Of a DNA stretch of 57,823 bases, positions 17,224 through 26,343 are shown in pieces. The position numbers and the translations under genes are program-made. The notes beneath the pieces were generated by a model. That model was not told the DNA's origin and ran no database searches. It saw only the letters and a list, made by a program, of their open reading frames with translations. Each line of letters begins with the position of its first letter. Positions within the stretch are counted from its first letter, which is position 1. The DNA comes from Ruminococcaceae bacterium UBA6416. GTDB taxonomy: Bacteria > Bacillota > Clostridia > Oscillospirales > Acutalibacteraceae. The DNA lies in contig DJPI01000026.1 of assembly GCA_002438505.1 (NCBI GenBank), positions 1-57,823 on the forward strand. The letters run 5' to 3'.

Positions 17224-18072
17224 TTAAAGCGCTTTGCAAAGTGCGGCGAAGCTTTCAAGGCTCATCTGTTCCGCTCTCACGGTTTTTTCAAGACCTGCGC
17301 TTTCAAGCGCAAAGGAGACGGTCTCCTTGCTCAACGAGAGCGAGGAGCTGACGGAATTGAGAACGGTCTTTCGCCTTTGGGCGAAGGCCGCCTTAATAAC
17401 GCGGAAAAACTTTTTTTCGTCCTCAACCTCAAACGGCGGAGTTTTCCGCAGGTCAAGGCGAATTACGGAGCTGTCAACTTTCGGAGCGGGCATAAACGAG
17501 CCCTTTGAAACATCGAAAAGCTTTTTTGCCTGTGCATAGTAATCAACGCAGGCTGTGACCGCTCCGGAGTCACGCGAGCCGCAGCCGCAGCAGAGCCGGT
17601 CGGCAACCTCCTTTTGAATCATGACCGTAATGCTTTCAATCGGAAGCCTGCTTTCAAGAAGGAGGGTTATCACCGGCGTTGTGATGTAATACGGAAGATT
17701 GGCGCAGACAACAACCTTCATTCCGGAAAACTTTTCCTTGATAAGCTCATGCAGATTGATTTTCATGATGTCCGCGTTAATCACCTCTGTGTTGAGGCAG
17801 CCGTCCAGTGTTTCCGAAAGGATTGGAATGAGCCGGGTGTCAAGCTCAACGGAAACAACCTTTTTTGCTCGCTTTGAAAGTTCCTTTGTCAGAACGCCAA
17901 TTCCGGCACCGATTTCGATAACTCCGGTGTTTTCGTCAATGCCGCAGCTTTCGGCCATCCTCGGGCAGACGGAGGGGTTGACAAGAAAATTTTGTCCCAA
18001 CGCTTTTGAAAAGGTGAAACCGTGGCGTGAAAGCACGTTTTTGATGACAGAAATGTCAGATAAGTTTTGCAT
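17224..18072 (-). CDS. rsmA: 16S rRNA dimethyladenosine transferase
   Basis: This 282-residue cytoplasmic enzyme dimethylates two adjacent adenines in helix 45 of 16S rRNA. The SAM-binding motif EIGAGIG (53-59), the catalytic NLPY (125-128) and the family start FSKALGQNFLVN are all present. I place the start at the ATG at 18070-18072, which has AAGGAG about 11 bases upstream; the longer reading frame would begin inside the promoter. It is transcribed divergently from galE through a shared palindromic promoter region. Confidence 0.95.
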   Translation of the reverse strand: MQNLSDISVIKNVLSRHGFTFSKALGQNFLVNPSVCPRMAESCGIDENTGVIEIGAGIGVLTKELSKRAKKVVSVELDTRLIPILSETLDGCLNTEVINADIMKINLHELIKEKFSGMKVVVCANLPYYITTPVITLLLESRLPIESITVMIQKEVADRLCCGCGSRDSGAVTACVDYYAQAKKLFDVSKGSFMPAPKVDSSVIRLDLRKTPPFEVEDEKKFFRVIKAAFAQRRKTVLNSVSSSLSLSKETVSFALESAGLEKTVRAEQMSLESFAALCKAL

Positions 18073-18104
18073 AAGATAAAATGCTCCTTGCATTTTTAAA
18101 ATTT

Positions 18105-18137
18105 CGTTGTATAATAAGGTTAATATATTATACAACG
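18105..18137. promoter_or_regulatory. Palindromic divergent promoter between rsmA and galE
   Basis: A perfect 12-bp inverted repeat (CGTTGTATAATA at 18105-18116 and TATTATACAACG at 18126-18137) holds a TATAAT in each orientation (18110-18115 on + and 18127-18132 on -). It could be an operator or simply two symmetrical -10 regions. Confidence 0.5.
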
Positions 18138-18149
18138 AGGTGAAGTATT

Positions 18150-19169
18150 ATGTCAATTCTTGTTACCGGAGGTGCCGGTTTTATTGGCTCCCACACCTGC
18201 ATTGAACTTTTAAAGGCCGGCTTTGACGTTGTTGTTGTGGATAATTTTTACAACAGCAAGCGTGAAGCACTCAGGAGAGTTGCGGAACTTTCAAAAAAGG
18301 AATTTGCCTTCTATGAATGTGATATCCGCGATGAAGAGGGTCTTGACAAGGTTTTTAAAAGTGAAAAAATCGATGCGGTCATTCATTTTGCCGGACTCAA
18401 ATCCGTTCCCGAATCCTGCAAAAAACCGCTTGAATACTATGACAACAACATAGGCGGAACGCTCACTCTCTGCCGCGTTATGAAAAAGAACGGCTGCCAG
18501 AGAATCGTTTTCAGCTCCTCCGCAACCGTTTATGGAATGAACAACCCCTCTCCGCTTAAAGAGACTATGCCAACGGGCGGAACAACAAATCCCTATGGAA
18601 CAACCAAGTATATGATTGAGCTCATCCTCAAGGATCTTTACACCGCAGATAACGGGTGGTCAATCAGCCTTTTGCGTTATTTCAACCCGATCGGAGCACA
18701 TGAAAGCGGAATGATAGGCGAGGATCCGAACGGAATTCCGAACAACCTTATGCCGTATATCACTCAGGTCGCAATCGGAAAGCGCGAATACCTCAATGTT
18801 TTCGGCAATGATTATGACACTCCGGACGGAACCGGTGTGCGTGATTATATCCATGTTGTTGACCTTGCACTTGGCCACGTTAAGGCTGTTGACCGCGTTC
18901 TTTCTCAAAGAGGCTGCGAGGTGTTCAACCTCGGCACCGGCGTTGGTTACAGCGTTCTTGACGTTGTTCACGCTTTTGAAAAGGCAAGCGGGGTCACAAT
19001 CAATTATAAAATCGGCCCGCGCCGTCCGGGCGATATTGCAACCTGCTATTCCGACCCGACAAAGGCGCAGGAGGTTCTCGGCTGGAAAGCGGAAAGGGAT
19101 CTTGAGCAGATGTGCGCCGATTCATGGCGCTGGCAGAGCATGAATCCAAACGGCTATCCGGACAACTGA
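18150..19169 (+). CDS. galE: UDP-glucose 4-epimerase
   Basis: This 339-residue cytoplasmic SDR enzyme interconverts UDP-glucose and UDP-galactose. It has the NAD-binding motif GGAGFIGSH (7-15), a conserved serine cluster FSSSATVYG (121-129) and the catalytic Tyr149/Lys153 in PYGTTK. Length and C-terminal motifs (YCHP-like GYSVLDVV and RRPGDIA) fit GalE closely. The ribosome binding site GAGGTGA precedes the ATG. It is monocistronic, ending in a strong terminator, and feeds galactose catabolism or surface polysaccharide synthesis. Confidence 0.95.
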   Translation: MSILVTGGAGFIGSHTCIELLKAGFDVVVVDNFYNSKREALRRVAELSKKEFAFYECDIRDEEGLDKVFKSEKIDAVIHFAGLKSVPESCKKPLEYYDNNIGGTLTLCRVMKKNGCQRIVFSSSATVYGMNNPSPLKETMPTGGTTNPYGTTKYMIELILKDLYTADNGWSISLLRYFNPIGAHESGMIGEDPNGIPNNLMPYITQVAIGKREYLNVFGNDYDTPDGTGVRDYIHVVDLALGHVKAVDRVLSQRGCEVFNLGTGVGYSVLDVVHAFEKASGVTINYKIGPRRPGDIATCYSDPTKAQEVLGWKAERDLEQMCADSWRWQSMNPNGYPDN

Positions 19170-19179
19170 TAAAACACAA

Positions 19180-19218
19180 GGGGCTGCGGCGAAAGAATTT
19201 CGTCACAGCCCCGTTTGT
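19180..19218. terminator. Bidirectional terminator between galE and yebC
   Basis: GGGGCTG-CGGCGAAA pairs with TTTCGTC-ACAGCCCC and is followed by GTTTGTTTTT on the + strand. Confidence 0.85.
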
Positions 19219-19226
19219 TTTTAATT

Positions 19227-19964
19227 TTACGGCAAGTCCTCGGTGTTTTCAAGGTTATGCCAAACGCCCTGAACGTCATCGTTTTCTTCCATCATGTCAA
19301 GGAGTCTGCTCATCATTTTGAGATCCTCCTCATCGGTAAGCTTGGTGTAGGTTGAGGGGATATACTCGGTTTCTGCGGAGACGAACTTATAGCCCTTTGC
19401 GGAAAGGTCATCGCGAACGGCGGAAAGATCGTTCGGCTCGGTGCGGATGATATAAACATCCTCGTCCGTAATGAAATCGGCGGCGCCGGCCTCAAGAGCG
19501 TCCTCCATGAGCTTTTCCTCATCAACATCCTCGGACTCAATAACAATTTCGCCGTATTTTGTGAAGAGGAAGGAGACGCAGCCGCTTTGACCCATGTTGC
19601 CCTTGTTCTTGTCAAAATAATGGCGCATCTCGCCTGCGGTGCGGTTGCGGTTGTCGGTCAGTGTTTCAACAATAACGGCAATGCCTGACGGACCGTAGCC
19701 TTCATAGATAATGTCCTCATAGTGGGCATTGCTGCCCTCGCCGGAGGCCTTTTTGATAATGCGGTCAATGTTGTCGTTGGGAACATTGTTCGCCTTGGCC
19801 TTTGCAATAATATCCTTGAGCTTAGAGTTTGAAGCGGGATCAGGGCCTCCGTCACGCACGGCGATGGCAATTTCACGGCCGATTTTTGTGAAAACCTTTG
19901 CCCTTGCGTTATCGGTTTTTTCTTTTTTGCGCTTAATTGTGCTCCATTTTGAATGTCCTGACAT
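19227..19964 (-). CDS. YebC/PmpR family protein
   Basis: This 245-residue cytoplasmic protein has the family's invariant start MSGHSKWSTIKRKKE and the three-domain length of YebC (AKANNVPNDNIDRIIKKASG, YEGYGPSGIAVIVE). Members were first described as DNA-binding regulators. More recent work links the family to translation, helping ribosomes through proline stretches. Either role would be cytoplasmic. It heads a run of minus-strand housekeeping genes and shows no odd features. Confidence 0.92.
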   Translation of the reverse strand: MSGHSKWSTIKRKKEKTDNARAKVFTKIGREIAIAVRDGGPDPASNSKLKDIIAKAKANNVPNDNIDRIIKKASGEGSNAHYEDIIYEGYGPSGIAVIVETLTDNRNRTAGEMRHYFDKNKGNMGQSGCVSFLFTKYGEIVIESEDVDEEKLMEDALEAGAADFITDEDVYIIRTEPNDLSAVRDDLSAKGYKFVSAETEYIPSTYTKLTDEEDLKMMSRLLDMMEENDDVQGVWHNLENTEDLP

Positions 19965-19991
19965 AACTCACCAATCCTTAAAATATGTTAA

Positions 19992-20489
19992 TTAATCATT
20001 ATTTGAAGCTGTGCTCGGCTTTGAAGCGGAGGCTGCTCCTTTTGCGGAAGTCCGTTCGGTTTCTTCTTCTCCGGTGAGAATTTTTGAATTGCTGTATCCA
20101 AAAATCTGAAGATTGCAGCCGAACATATCGTGCTGAGCGGTGCCGTCCTCGCTGAAAATCAGCTGAAGAAAGGCTTTTCCGTTGCCGCAGCGCCACTGAG
20201 CGGTGCCGTTGTTCAGTGAATAATTCTCCGGCGCGGAACCGACCTGCAAAAACTCAAAACCGGCTTTTTTGAGGTCGTTAATATACTTTACAAAATCTTT
20301 ATACGTTGTTTTTTCGATTTTAACATTCATTGCGTCCGCAAAACCGGCGTAAGAAACGTCTGAGTATCTATAGACCGGAACGGACGAAAAGGCGTCATTC
20401 GCCACCCATTTTGAGGTATCCGCTTTTTTGCACGCGCAAAGCGACAAAAGCAAAAAGGCGGAAAGAAAAAGAAGAACGGTTTTTTTCAT
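19992..20489 (-). CDS. Small lipoprotein of unknown function
   Basis: This 165-residue protein has a signal peptide ending in a lipobox (LCAC, Cys20), so it should be lipid-anchored outside the membrane. A compact mixed alpha/beta domain (about 25-140) follows (TTYKDFVKYINDLKKAGFEFLQ), then a Ser/Ala/Thr-rich tail. I do not recognise the family. The domain start resembles small clostridial lipoproteins of about 150 residues annotated only as hypothetical. It lies 27 bp upstream of yebC, in the same direction. Confidence 0.75.
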   Translation of the reverse strand: MKKTVLLFLSAFLLLSLCACKKADTSKWVANDAFSSVPVYRYSDVSYAGFADAMNVKIEKTTYKDFVKYINDLKKAGFEFLQVGSAPENYSLNNGTAQWRCGNGKAFLQLIFSEDGTAQHDMFGCNLQIFGYSNSKILTGEEETERTSAKGAASASKPSTASNND

Positions 20490-20527
20490 GCTTTCACCTC
20501 ATCAAAACGCGGAAAAGCACCGCAAAA

Positions 20528-20549
20528 CGGGCTGTTTTAAAACAGCCCG
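20528..20549 (-). terminator. Perfect palindromic terminator
   Basis: The 22-nt palindrome has the arm CGGGCTGTTTT. On the minus strand it lies 7 bases past the stop of the coiled-coil gene and is followed by TTTTGC. Confidence 0.7.
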
Positions 20550-20556
20550 AAATTTT

Positions 20557-21327
20557 TTATTCCGCCGGTTCATCGCTCACGGCTTTGTCCTCGCCGAGCG
20601 TCCTCATGTGGTTTTCATAACCGGACTGGAATTGCTTGTAGACCTCTGTTATCTGATTGAGGTTGTTCATTGCAATGTTCTGATATTTGCTCAAAGCCTC
20701 GCAGACAAAGTTGTATGAGCCCTGAGATGTGCTTGCGGCCCAATCCCTTGCGGCCTTTTTGTGGGCATCGCAGTCGGCATTGGTTTTTGCAATGAAAGCG
20801 TTCATCTCTTTCTGGCAGTTGTCCTTGATTTCCTCTGCGCGGACTCTTGCTGCCTGAGTTATGGAGTGGCTTGCAACCATTTCCTCGGCCTGAGTCTGAG
20901 CACGCTTGATGATGCTGTCTGCGTCATCGTTTGCTTTCTGAGTGGTTGACTTGTAATACTCTTTGGCGGAGGAAACAATGCTGTTTTCCTCGCGGTGAGC
21001 GTTGCTTATAATGCTGTCGCGGTTGGAGATAATGCTCTTGGCCTCTGAAATTTCGCCCGGGAGCTTCTTGGTGATATACTGAACGAGGTGAGTGATCTCC
21101 TCGCCGTTGATGACTCTCTTTTTCTTTGAGAAAAAGAACTTCTTGCTGGTTGCAATATAGTTTTCAAGCTCATTAATAAGCTCTTCAAAATCAAGTGAGC
21201 CCCATCTGCTTTCTGCGTCCTCTTCGTCATATTCGCCGAATTCGGAGATATCCTCAAAATCATCGTCGTCCTGCTTAACGTCCTCAACCTCAAGGTCGGT
21301 CTCAAGATCATAGAAATTATTCGCCAT
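20557..21327 (-). CDS. Acidic coiled-coil protein, DivIVA/ATPase-subunit-like
   Basis: This 256-residue cytoplasmic protein has a strongly acidic N-terminus (about 1-45, DDDDFEDISEFGEYDEEDAE), a short domain with FEELINELENYI, and a long helix-forming region (about 90-235) rich in Ala, Lys, Glu and Gln that looks like a coiled coil. Similar proteins next to coaD in clostridia are annotated as ATP synthase B/E-like or DivIVA-like. Those names reflect coiled-coil similarity rather than proven function. A scaffolding role at the membrane or cell pole is possible. I do not assign a gene name. Confidence 0.65.
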   Translation of the reverse strand: MANNFYDLETDLEVEDVKQDDDDFEDISEFGEYDEEDAESRWGSLDFEELINELENYIATSKKFFFSKKKRVINGEEITHLVQYITKKLPGEISEAKSIISNRDSIISNAHREENSIVSSAKEYYKSTTQKANDDADSIIKRAQTQAEEMVASHSITQAARVRAEEIKDNCQKEMNAFIAKTNADCDAHKKAARDWAASTSQGSYNFVCEALSKYQNIAMNNLNQITEVYKQFQSGYENHMRTLGEDKAVSDEPAE

Positions 21328-21402
21328 AAATAAACAATCCTTTCTTTAAAGAAACTGTATCTTTCAGATTATATATGAATACCGCTTTTTGGAAGAGAAC
21401 CG

Positions 21403-21897
21403 TTATTCGGTCTCTCTCAGGCGGTCAATTATATCCCGGCTGACTTCTTCCGGAAGGAAGGGTGTAACATCTCCGCCGAGGCGGCAGACCTGCTTTATCA
21501 TGCTGGAGGAGAGGAACATATTTTCCGCTCCGGCGGCCATAAAAACCGTTTCAACAGAGCTGTTGAGCTTTTTGTTGGTCAGAGCCTGCTGAAACTCGTC
21601 CTCAAAGTCAGAAACGGCTCGCAGTCCCTTAACAATCACGGCTGCGTTCTTTTTTCTTGCGTATTCGGCAAGCAGACCGAAGTCACAGTCAACCTCAACA
21701 TTTGAAAGGTCTTTTGTGCAACGCTTTATAAGCTCCATCCTTTCCTCAACGGAAAAGGATGAGGTGTTGGCTTTGCGGTAGTTGGACATGACAACAACTA
21801 TCACGCGGTCAAAGAGCTTTGCGCTCCTTTTGATGATATCGAGGTGCCCATCGGTTATCGGGTCAAACGAACCGGGGCAGATGGCTGTTTTGCTCAT
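21403..21897 (-). CDS. coaD: Phosphopantetheine adenylyltransferase
   Basis: This 164-residue cytoplasmic enzyme performs the penultimate step of coenzyme A synthesis, joining ATP and 4'-phosphopantetheine. The nucleotidyltransferase motif is GSFDPITDGH (9-18). The motifs KGLRAVSDFE and FLSSSMIKQV are those of bacterial CoaD. It follows rsmD, with the two genes two bases apart, a common pairing in Firmicutes. CoA made through this step also supplies the phosphopantetheine arm needed by the carrier protein at 42972. Confidence 0.95.
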   Translation of the reverse strand: MSKTAICPGSFDPITDGHLDIIKRSAKLFDRVIVVVMSNYRKANTSSFSVEERMELIKRCTKDLSNVEVDCDFGLLAEYARKKNAAVIVKGLRAVSDFEDEFQQALTNKKLNSSVETVFMAAGAENMFLSSSMIKQVCRLGGDVTPFLPEEVSRDIIDRLRETE

Positions 21898-21899
21898 TT

Positions 21900-22451
21900 T
21901 CAGTCGTCCTCCTCAGAAGGGATACGATACAGAAACAGACTGACTTTTCCGTATCTGTATTTTTTAATGAGCTTGAACTCTCCGGCGCATTCAGGCATTT
22001 TTTCATCCGGAGGAGCTTCACAGAGAATGCAGCCGCCCTTGTTCATCACAGAGGGAACAAGCTCAAGCGCCGATTGAAGCAGGCCGGTTGAATACGGCGG
22101 ATCAAGAAAAGCAATGTCAAACTTTCCGGAAAATGTTTTCAAAAAGGAGAGACTGTCGCCGCAGATGACCGAAGCGCTTTTTGAAAGACCGGTGAGCTCA
22201 AGGTTTTTTCTGACAATGTCTGCAGCCTTTTTTGAGCGGTCAATGAAAACGGCGCTTTGCGCCCCGCGCGAGAGCGCTTCAATGCCAAGCTGACCCGAGC
22301 CGGCAAAAAGGTCAAGAACCTTCCGCCCCTCAAGTTCAAACTGAACAATGCTGAACAGTGCCTCCTTGACTCTGTCGGTTGTTGGGCGAACATCATTGCC
22401 CTCAAGTGTAAAAAGCCGCCGTCCCCGGGCGGAACCTGTAATAACTCTCAT
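21900..22451 (-). CDS. rsmD: 16S rRNA (guanine966-N2)-methyltransferase
   Basis: This 183-residue SAM-dependent methyltransferase methylates G966 of 16S rRNA. It starts with MRVITGSARGRRL, typical of the family, and has the SAM motif DLFAGSGQLGIEALSRGA and the catalytic FLDPPY. I place the start at the ATG at 22449-22451 because AAAGGAG lies just upstream and the family begins there. It forms a two-gene unit with coaD. Confidence 0.93.
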   Translation of the reverse strand: MRVITGSARGRRLFTLEGNDVRPTTDRVKEALFSIVQFELEGRKVLDLFAGSGQLGIEALSRGAQSAVFIDRSKKAADIVRKNLELTGLSKSASVICGDSLSFLKTFSGKFDIAFLDPPYSTGLLQSALELVPSVMNKGGCILCEAPPDEKMPECAGEFKLIKKYRYGKVSLFLYRIPSEEDD

Positions 22452-22623
22452 GCTTCTCCTTTGCACCGGACAGCCGCTAAGGCAAAAACTTTTAAAAAAC
22501 TGCTGTCCGAATGACATATACGATATGTATTATCTCATTTTTCGCTGAAAATTGCAACACTATTTTGTTAATTTCTCGCTTTTAACACAATTTCCCGCAT
22601 AAAAATGCACTGTTTGCTGTGAT

Positions 22624-23592
22624 TTATTCCAAATTTGCCTTTGGAAAAACGTCTTTTCTTCCCGTATTGAACAGCTTTCTGTTGTCAAGCGCCCATTGTC
22701 TTTGGGTGAATTCACCCTTTTCAACGCCGGAAACCGCCGCCGAAATTTCATAAACCGTTGCATCGAGCGTGTCAAGCTGATTGAGAATCTCAGCCTCAAG
22801 GGTCATTGGACGCACTGCTGCGCCGAATTCCGGGTCGCCGTGGTGAGAGATTGCCATATGCTCAAGAAGAACGGCTTTTTCCTCGCTTATTCCAAGTTCT
22901 CCGGCTTTTTTTTCAATCTCCATTGCGCCCATAACAAGGTGGCCGAGCAGCTCACCCTTTACGGAGTAGCTTTTGACCATTCCGATGCTGTTTACATCAA
23001 ATTCGTCAATTTTGCAAATATCGTGTAAAATTGCTCCGGCAAAAAGAATGTCTTTGTCAACGCAGGGATACAGCTTTGAAACCGCATCGCAAAGCTTCAG
23101 AACTGAGAGTGTGTGATAGAGCAATCCGCCGCGTATTGCATGGTGAAGCTTGAACGCCGCCGGCCAGAAAAGAAGCTTTTCCTCGTTATCGTTAATGATT
23201 GCCGCCGTGAGCGCTTTGATTTCATCATCGTGGATTCTTTCTATGTATGCTCTTATTTGGGCGAGCATATCCTTCCCGGCGTACTCCGCAGAAGGAACAT
23301 ACTGCGCAATGTCAACATTGTCCTCCTCGCAGACGCGTCTTATCCGGTCAATGCGGAACTGATCCGTTCCGTTGAATTTTGAAAGTGTTCCTCTGACCTT
23401 AACAAAGTCTCCGGTGTCATATTCGCCGTGGACATCCTCCTTGTAATCCCAAAGCTTTGCGTTGATTTCTCCGCTTTGGTCGCTGAGCGTGAAGTCGCAA
23501 TACGGAACGCCCTTGACATTGACCTTTTTTTCAACCGTTTTAACAATACAGAACCCCTCTGTTGTTCCGTTTTTATATGTTGTAAAATTCAT
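22624..23592 (-). CDS. YhaM-like 3'-5' exoribonuclease (OB-fold plus HD domain)
   Basis: This 322-residue cytoplasmic protein has an N-terminal OB-fold (about 10-95, FTLSDQSGEINAKLWD) and an HD phosphohydrolase-type domain with the metal residues H and D in FAGAILHDICKI and a further HH in MAISHHGD. YhaM degrades RNA from the 3' end in a manganese-dependent reaction and has been linked to mRNA turnover and replication. Length and domain order match. It is transcribed alone or with yitT upstream (about 100 bp gap). Confidence 0.88.
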   Translation of the reverse strand: MNFTTYKNGTTEGFCIVKTVEKKVNVKGVPYCDFTLSDQSGEINAKLWDYKEDVHGEYDTGDFVKVRGTLSKFNGTDQFRIDRIRRVCEEDNVDIAQYVPSAEYAGKDMLAQIRAYIERIHDDEIKALTAAIINDNEEKLLFWPAAFKLHHAIRGGLLYHTLSVLKLCDAVSKLYPCVDKDILFAGAILHDICKIDEFDVNSIGMVKSYSVKGELLGHLVMGAMEIEKKAGELGISEEKAVLLEHMAISHHGDPEFGAAVRPMTLEAEILNQLDTLDATVYEISAAVSGVEKGEFTQRQWALDNRKLFNTGRKDVFPKANLE

Positions 23593-23699
23593 AATGATAT
23601 CCTACCTTTCAGATTTGTCAACCGCCGACCTGATTGAGAGAGCAATATCCCGAAAAACGCGCGCAAAGATTTGCGCTTTTCGGTTAATCGGAAGCTGCT

Positions 23700-24593
23700 T
23701 TACAGCCGGAACCCCGTTCCGAAAACTTCGCCGGCCTCGGTAATGACCGTGAACGATTCGCTGTCGGTTTCGCGGATCATTCTGCTGATGAGTGCCGCCT
23801 CGCTTGCCTTTGCTGCGCAGAACAAAAGTGTTTTTTCTTTTCCGGTGTAGCCCCCGGTGACCTTCAGCGCCGTAACGCCGCGCCCGACATTTTTTGTGAT
23901 TTTTTGCGTTATCTCCTTTTCCTTTGACGTGATGATGAAAAGCAGCTTGCTGTGGTCTGCGCCGTAAAGCACAAGGTCAACGGTCTTTGAGGAGATGAAA
24001 AGCGTCACCGCCGCATACATCACGCTTTCAATTTTTCCGAATACCGCCCATGAAAGAGCAATGACAACAAGATCAAAAATGAGCATGATGCTGCCCATTG
24101 AGGCGAACGGTCTTTTTTTGCGGACAAGGGAGGCGGCAAGCTCCGTTCCGCCCGTTGTTGCCCCGGCGAGGAGAACAAGTCCAAGTCCCACGCCGGAAAG
24201 TACGCCGCAAAAAAGCGCCGCAAGCAGCGTGTCGCCCGTGTAGCCCGGAACAAACGGAGAAAGCGCGTCAATCGAAAGAGTGAAGAACGCCGTTACCACA
24301 ATGGTTCTTGCAACAAAGCGAGTTCCGAGCATAAACTTTGCAGTAATAAAAAGCGGAACATTGAAAAGGAAAATTGAAAGGCCGACCGGCATAGCCGGAA
24401 CAAGGTGGTTGAGCATTGTTGCAAGCCCGGTGAAGCCGCCTTGAACAATTCCGTTCGGAACGGCAAACATATTCACCGCGGCGCTGTAAACCGCCGCACC
24501 GAGAACAACAAACGCCGAATCAAGAAAAACCCTTTTCCCTTTCAAAAGAACGCCCTCTTCCGCTGCAGTGAAGCTATCTTGCCGTTTGGTCAC
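23700..24593 (-). CDS. YitT family membrane protein
   Basis: This protein of about 297 residues has six membrane segments (about 25-210) and a C-terminal cytoplasmic DUF2179 domain (KLLFIITSKEKEITQKI, GVTALKVTGGYTGKEKTLLFC). These are the signatures of YitT proteins, whose transport substrate is not established. I favour the GTG at 24591-24593 as start because GAGGAG lies 4 bases upstream; a TTG at 24605 is possible but poorly placed. It overlaps the end of mrnC by about 20 bp, so the two are coupled. Confidence 0.88.
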   Translation of the reverse strand: MTKRQDSFTAAEEGVLLKGKRVFLDSAFVVLGAAVYSAAVNMFAVPNGIVQGGFTGLATMLNHLVPAMPVGLSIFLFNVPLFITAKFMLGTRFVARTIVVTAFFTLSIDALSPFVPGYTGDTLLAALFCGVLSGVGLGLVLLAGATTGGTELAASLVRKKRPFASMGSIMLIFDLVVIALSWAVFGKIESVMYAAVTLFISSKTVDLVLYGADHSKLLFIITSKEKEITQKITKNVGRGVTALKVTGGYTGKEKTLLFCAAKASEAALISRMIRETDSESFTVITEAGEVFGTGFRL

Positions 24594-24993
24594 CGGTCTC
24601 CTCAATGCAGCCGAGAGTCAGCTCAAAAAGCTCCCTGAGACGCTCGGTTTCATTGCTGAGATACAAAAAACCGAAAAGAGCTTCAAGCCCGGTTGCATAG
24701 TGATAGTCGCTTTCACTTGCATTTTTTGCTTTGTGGTTAGTATGGGCATTTCTTCCGCGTTTCAAAACGGAAAGCTCTTTTTCGGAAAGATTTTCCGAAA
24801 TCGCCTTTGCCGCTTTTGCCTGAGAGGGCGCCTTGACCTGTGAGACGGCAAGGGAATGGAGCCGGCTTACCGGTCTGTTTGCAAGGCAGACGAGCCTTTC
24901 ACGGACAAAGAGGTCAAAAACCGCATCTCCAACAAAGGCGAGAGTGAGCGGACTGAGCTGAGAGACATCGCAGTCTTTTTCAAAAAATCTCAT
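24574..24993 (-). CDS. mrnC: Mini-ribonuclease 3
   Basis: This 139-residue RNase III-like catalytic domain lacks a double-stranded RNA-binding domain. It matures 23S rRNA ends in Firmicutes. The catalytic signature is AFVGDAVFDLFVRERL, and the second acidic cluster is in SESDYHYATGLEALFGFLYL. It usually neighbours cysS; here it lies between obgE and yitT, with a gap of only 15 bp to obgE, so the three form an operon. Confidence 0.92.
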   Translation of the reverse strand: MRFFEKDCDVSQLSPLTLAFVGDAVFDLFVRERLVCLANRPVSRLHSLAVSQVKAPSQAKAAKAISENLSEKELSVLKRGRNAHTNHKAKNASESDYHYATGLEALFGFLYLSNETERLRELFELTLGCIEETGDQTAR

Positions 24994-25008
24994 TCTTGAT
25001 GTTTCCTT

Positions 25009-26280
25009 TTAGTTAACAAATTCAAATTCAAAGTCATAGATGCTGACCGTGTCGCCCTCTTCAACGCCTTTTTCGCGCAGCGCGTCAATTATTCCGCTTG
25101 AAATGAGAACTCTCTGGAGATACTGAAGCGACTCATAGTCATCCATATCCGTTCGCGCAATGATTGAGGAAAGCCACGGCGCGTCAACAATAAATATGCC
25201 ATCCTCCTCTGTGACGGTGAAGCCGGTGTTCTTCTTTTTGAGGATAACTTCAAGAGGTATTTCCTCGCTTTCAAAGCGCTTCACTGCCGGAAGCGTTGCA
25301 AGCTTTGCCGCCGCGGCGTTGATGACTTCCTTTGTGCCTTCCTGAATTGGCGCGCACATTTCAAAATACTCAAGTCCCTGTTTTTCAATATATTCTCTGA
25401 ACTCATTACGCTGTTCTTCGGTTGCAAGGTCAATCTTGTTTCCAACAACAATCTGCGGACGTTTCGCAAGCTCCGGATTGAAGCGTTCGAGCTCAAAGTT
25501 GATTTTTTCAAAATCCTCCTTCGGGTTTCTGCCCTCGCTCGCGGCAACGTCAACAATGTGGATGAGCATCCGGCAGCGCTCAACGTGGCGCAAAAATTCG
25601 TGGCCGAGTCCGACGCCTTCACTCGCGCCCTCAATGAGGCCGGGAATGTCTGCAATGACGAATGACGTTCCCTCGCCGAGGGAAACAACGCCAAGAACAG
25701 GAGTTATTGTTGTGAAGTGATAGTCCGCAATAATCGGCTTTGCCTCACTGACAACGGAGATGAAGCTTGATTTTCCAACATTCGGAAAGCCGATCAGACC
25801 AACATCGGCAAGGAGCTTGAGCTCAAGCGTAACCTCCCATTCCTCGCCGGGGGCGCCGCTTTTTGCAAAGCGCGGGGTCTGGCGCGTCGGGGTTGCAAAG
25901 TGGCAGTTACCCCAGCCGCCCTTTCCGCCTTTTGCGGCAACAAAAGGTTCGTTTGTTGACATATCACACATTACGGCGCCGCTCTGCGCTTCTCTGATAA
26001 CCGTACCCTGCGGAACGCGGATGACAAGGTTTTCGCCCTTTTTTCCGCTTTTTCTTGAGCCGGAGCCGTCCGCGCCGTTTTGAGCTTTATATTTGCGCTT
26101 ATATTTGAAATCGGCAAGCGTTGAAATGTTGCTGTCAACAACAAAAACAACGTCTCCGCCTTTTCCGCCGTCACCGCCGTCCGGTCCGCCGGAAGCAATA
26201 TATTTTTCGCGGTGGAAAGCGACCGCGCCGTGGCCGCCATCGCCGGCCTTGATTAAGATTTTCGCCTTATCGACAAACAT
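25009..26280 (-). CDS. obgE: GTPase Obg
   Basis: This 423-residue essential GTPase is associated with 50S ribosome assembly and stress control. The glycine-rich Obg fold covers residues 1-158 (KAGDGGHGAVAFHREK, GGPDGGDGGKGGDV). The G domain follows with P-loop GFPNVGKSS, G3 DIPGLIEGA and G4 NKID. A C-terminal OCT domain (about 345-423) completes the clostridial-type architecture. It is the first gene of obgE-mrnC-yitT. Confidence 0.95.
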   Translation of the reverse strand: MFVDKAKILIKAGDGGHGAVAFHREKYIASGGPDGGDGGKGGDVVFVVDSNISTLADFKYKRKYKAQNGADGSGSRKSGKKGENLVIRVPQGTVIREAQSGAVMCDMSTNEPFVAAKGGKGGWGNCHFATPTRQTPRFAKSGAPGEEWEVTLELKLLADVGLIGFPNVGKSSFISVVSEAKPIIADYHFTTITPVLGVVSLGEGTSFVIADIPGLIEGASEGVGLGHEFLRHVERCRMLIHIVDVAASEGRNPKEDFEKINFELERFNPELAKRPQIVVGNKIDLATEEQRNEFREYIEKQGLEYFEMCAPIQEGTKEVINAAAAKLATLPAVKRFESEEIPLEVILKKKNTGFTVTEEDGIFIVDAPWLSSIIARTDMDDYESLQYLQRVLISSGIIDALREKGVEEGDTVSIYDFEFEFVN

Positions 26281-26343
26281 TCTGATACCTCGCCTTTCTC
26301 GGAAATATCTTATATTAGCTATTATCTGTATTTTTGAAACGGT

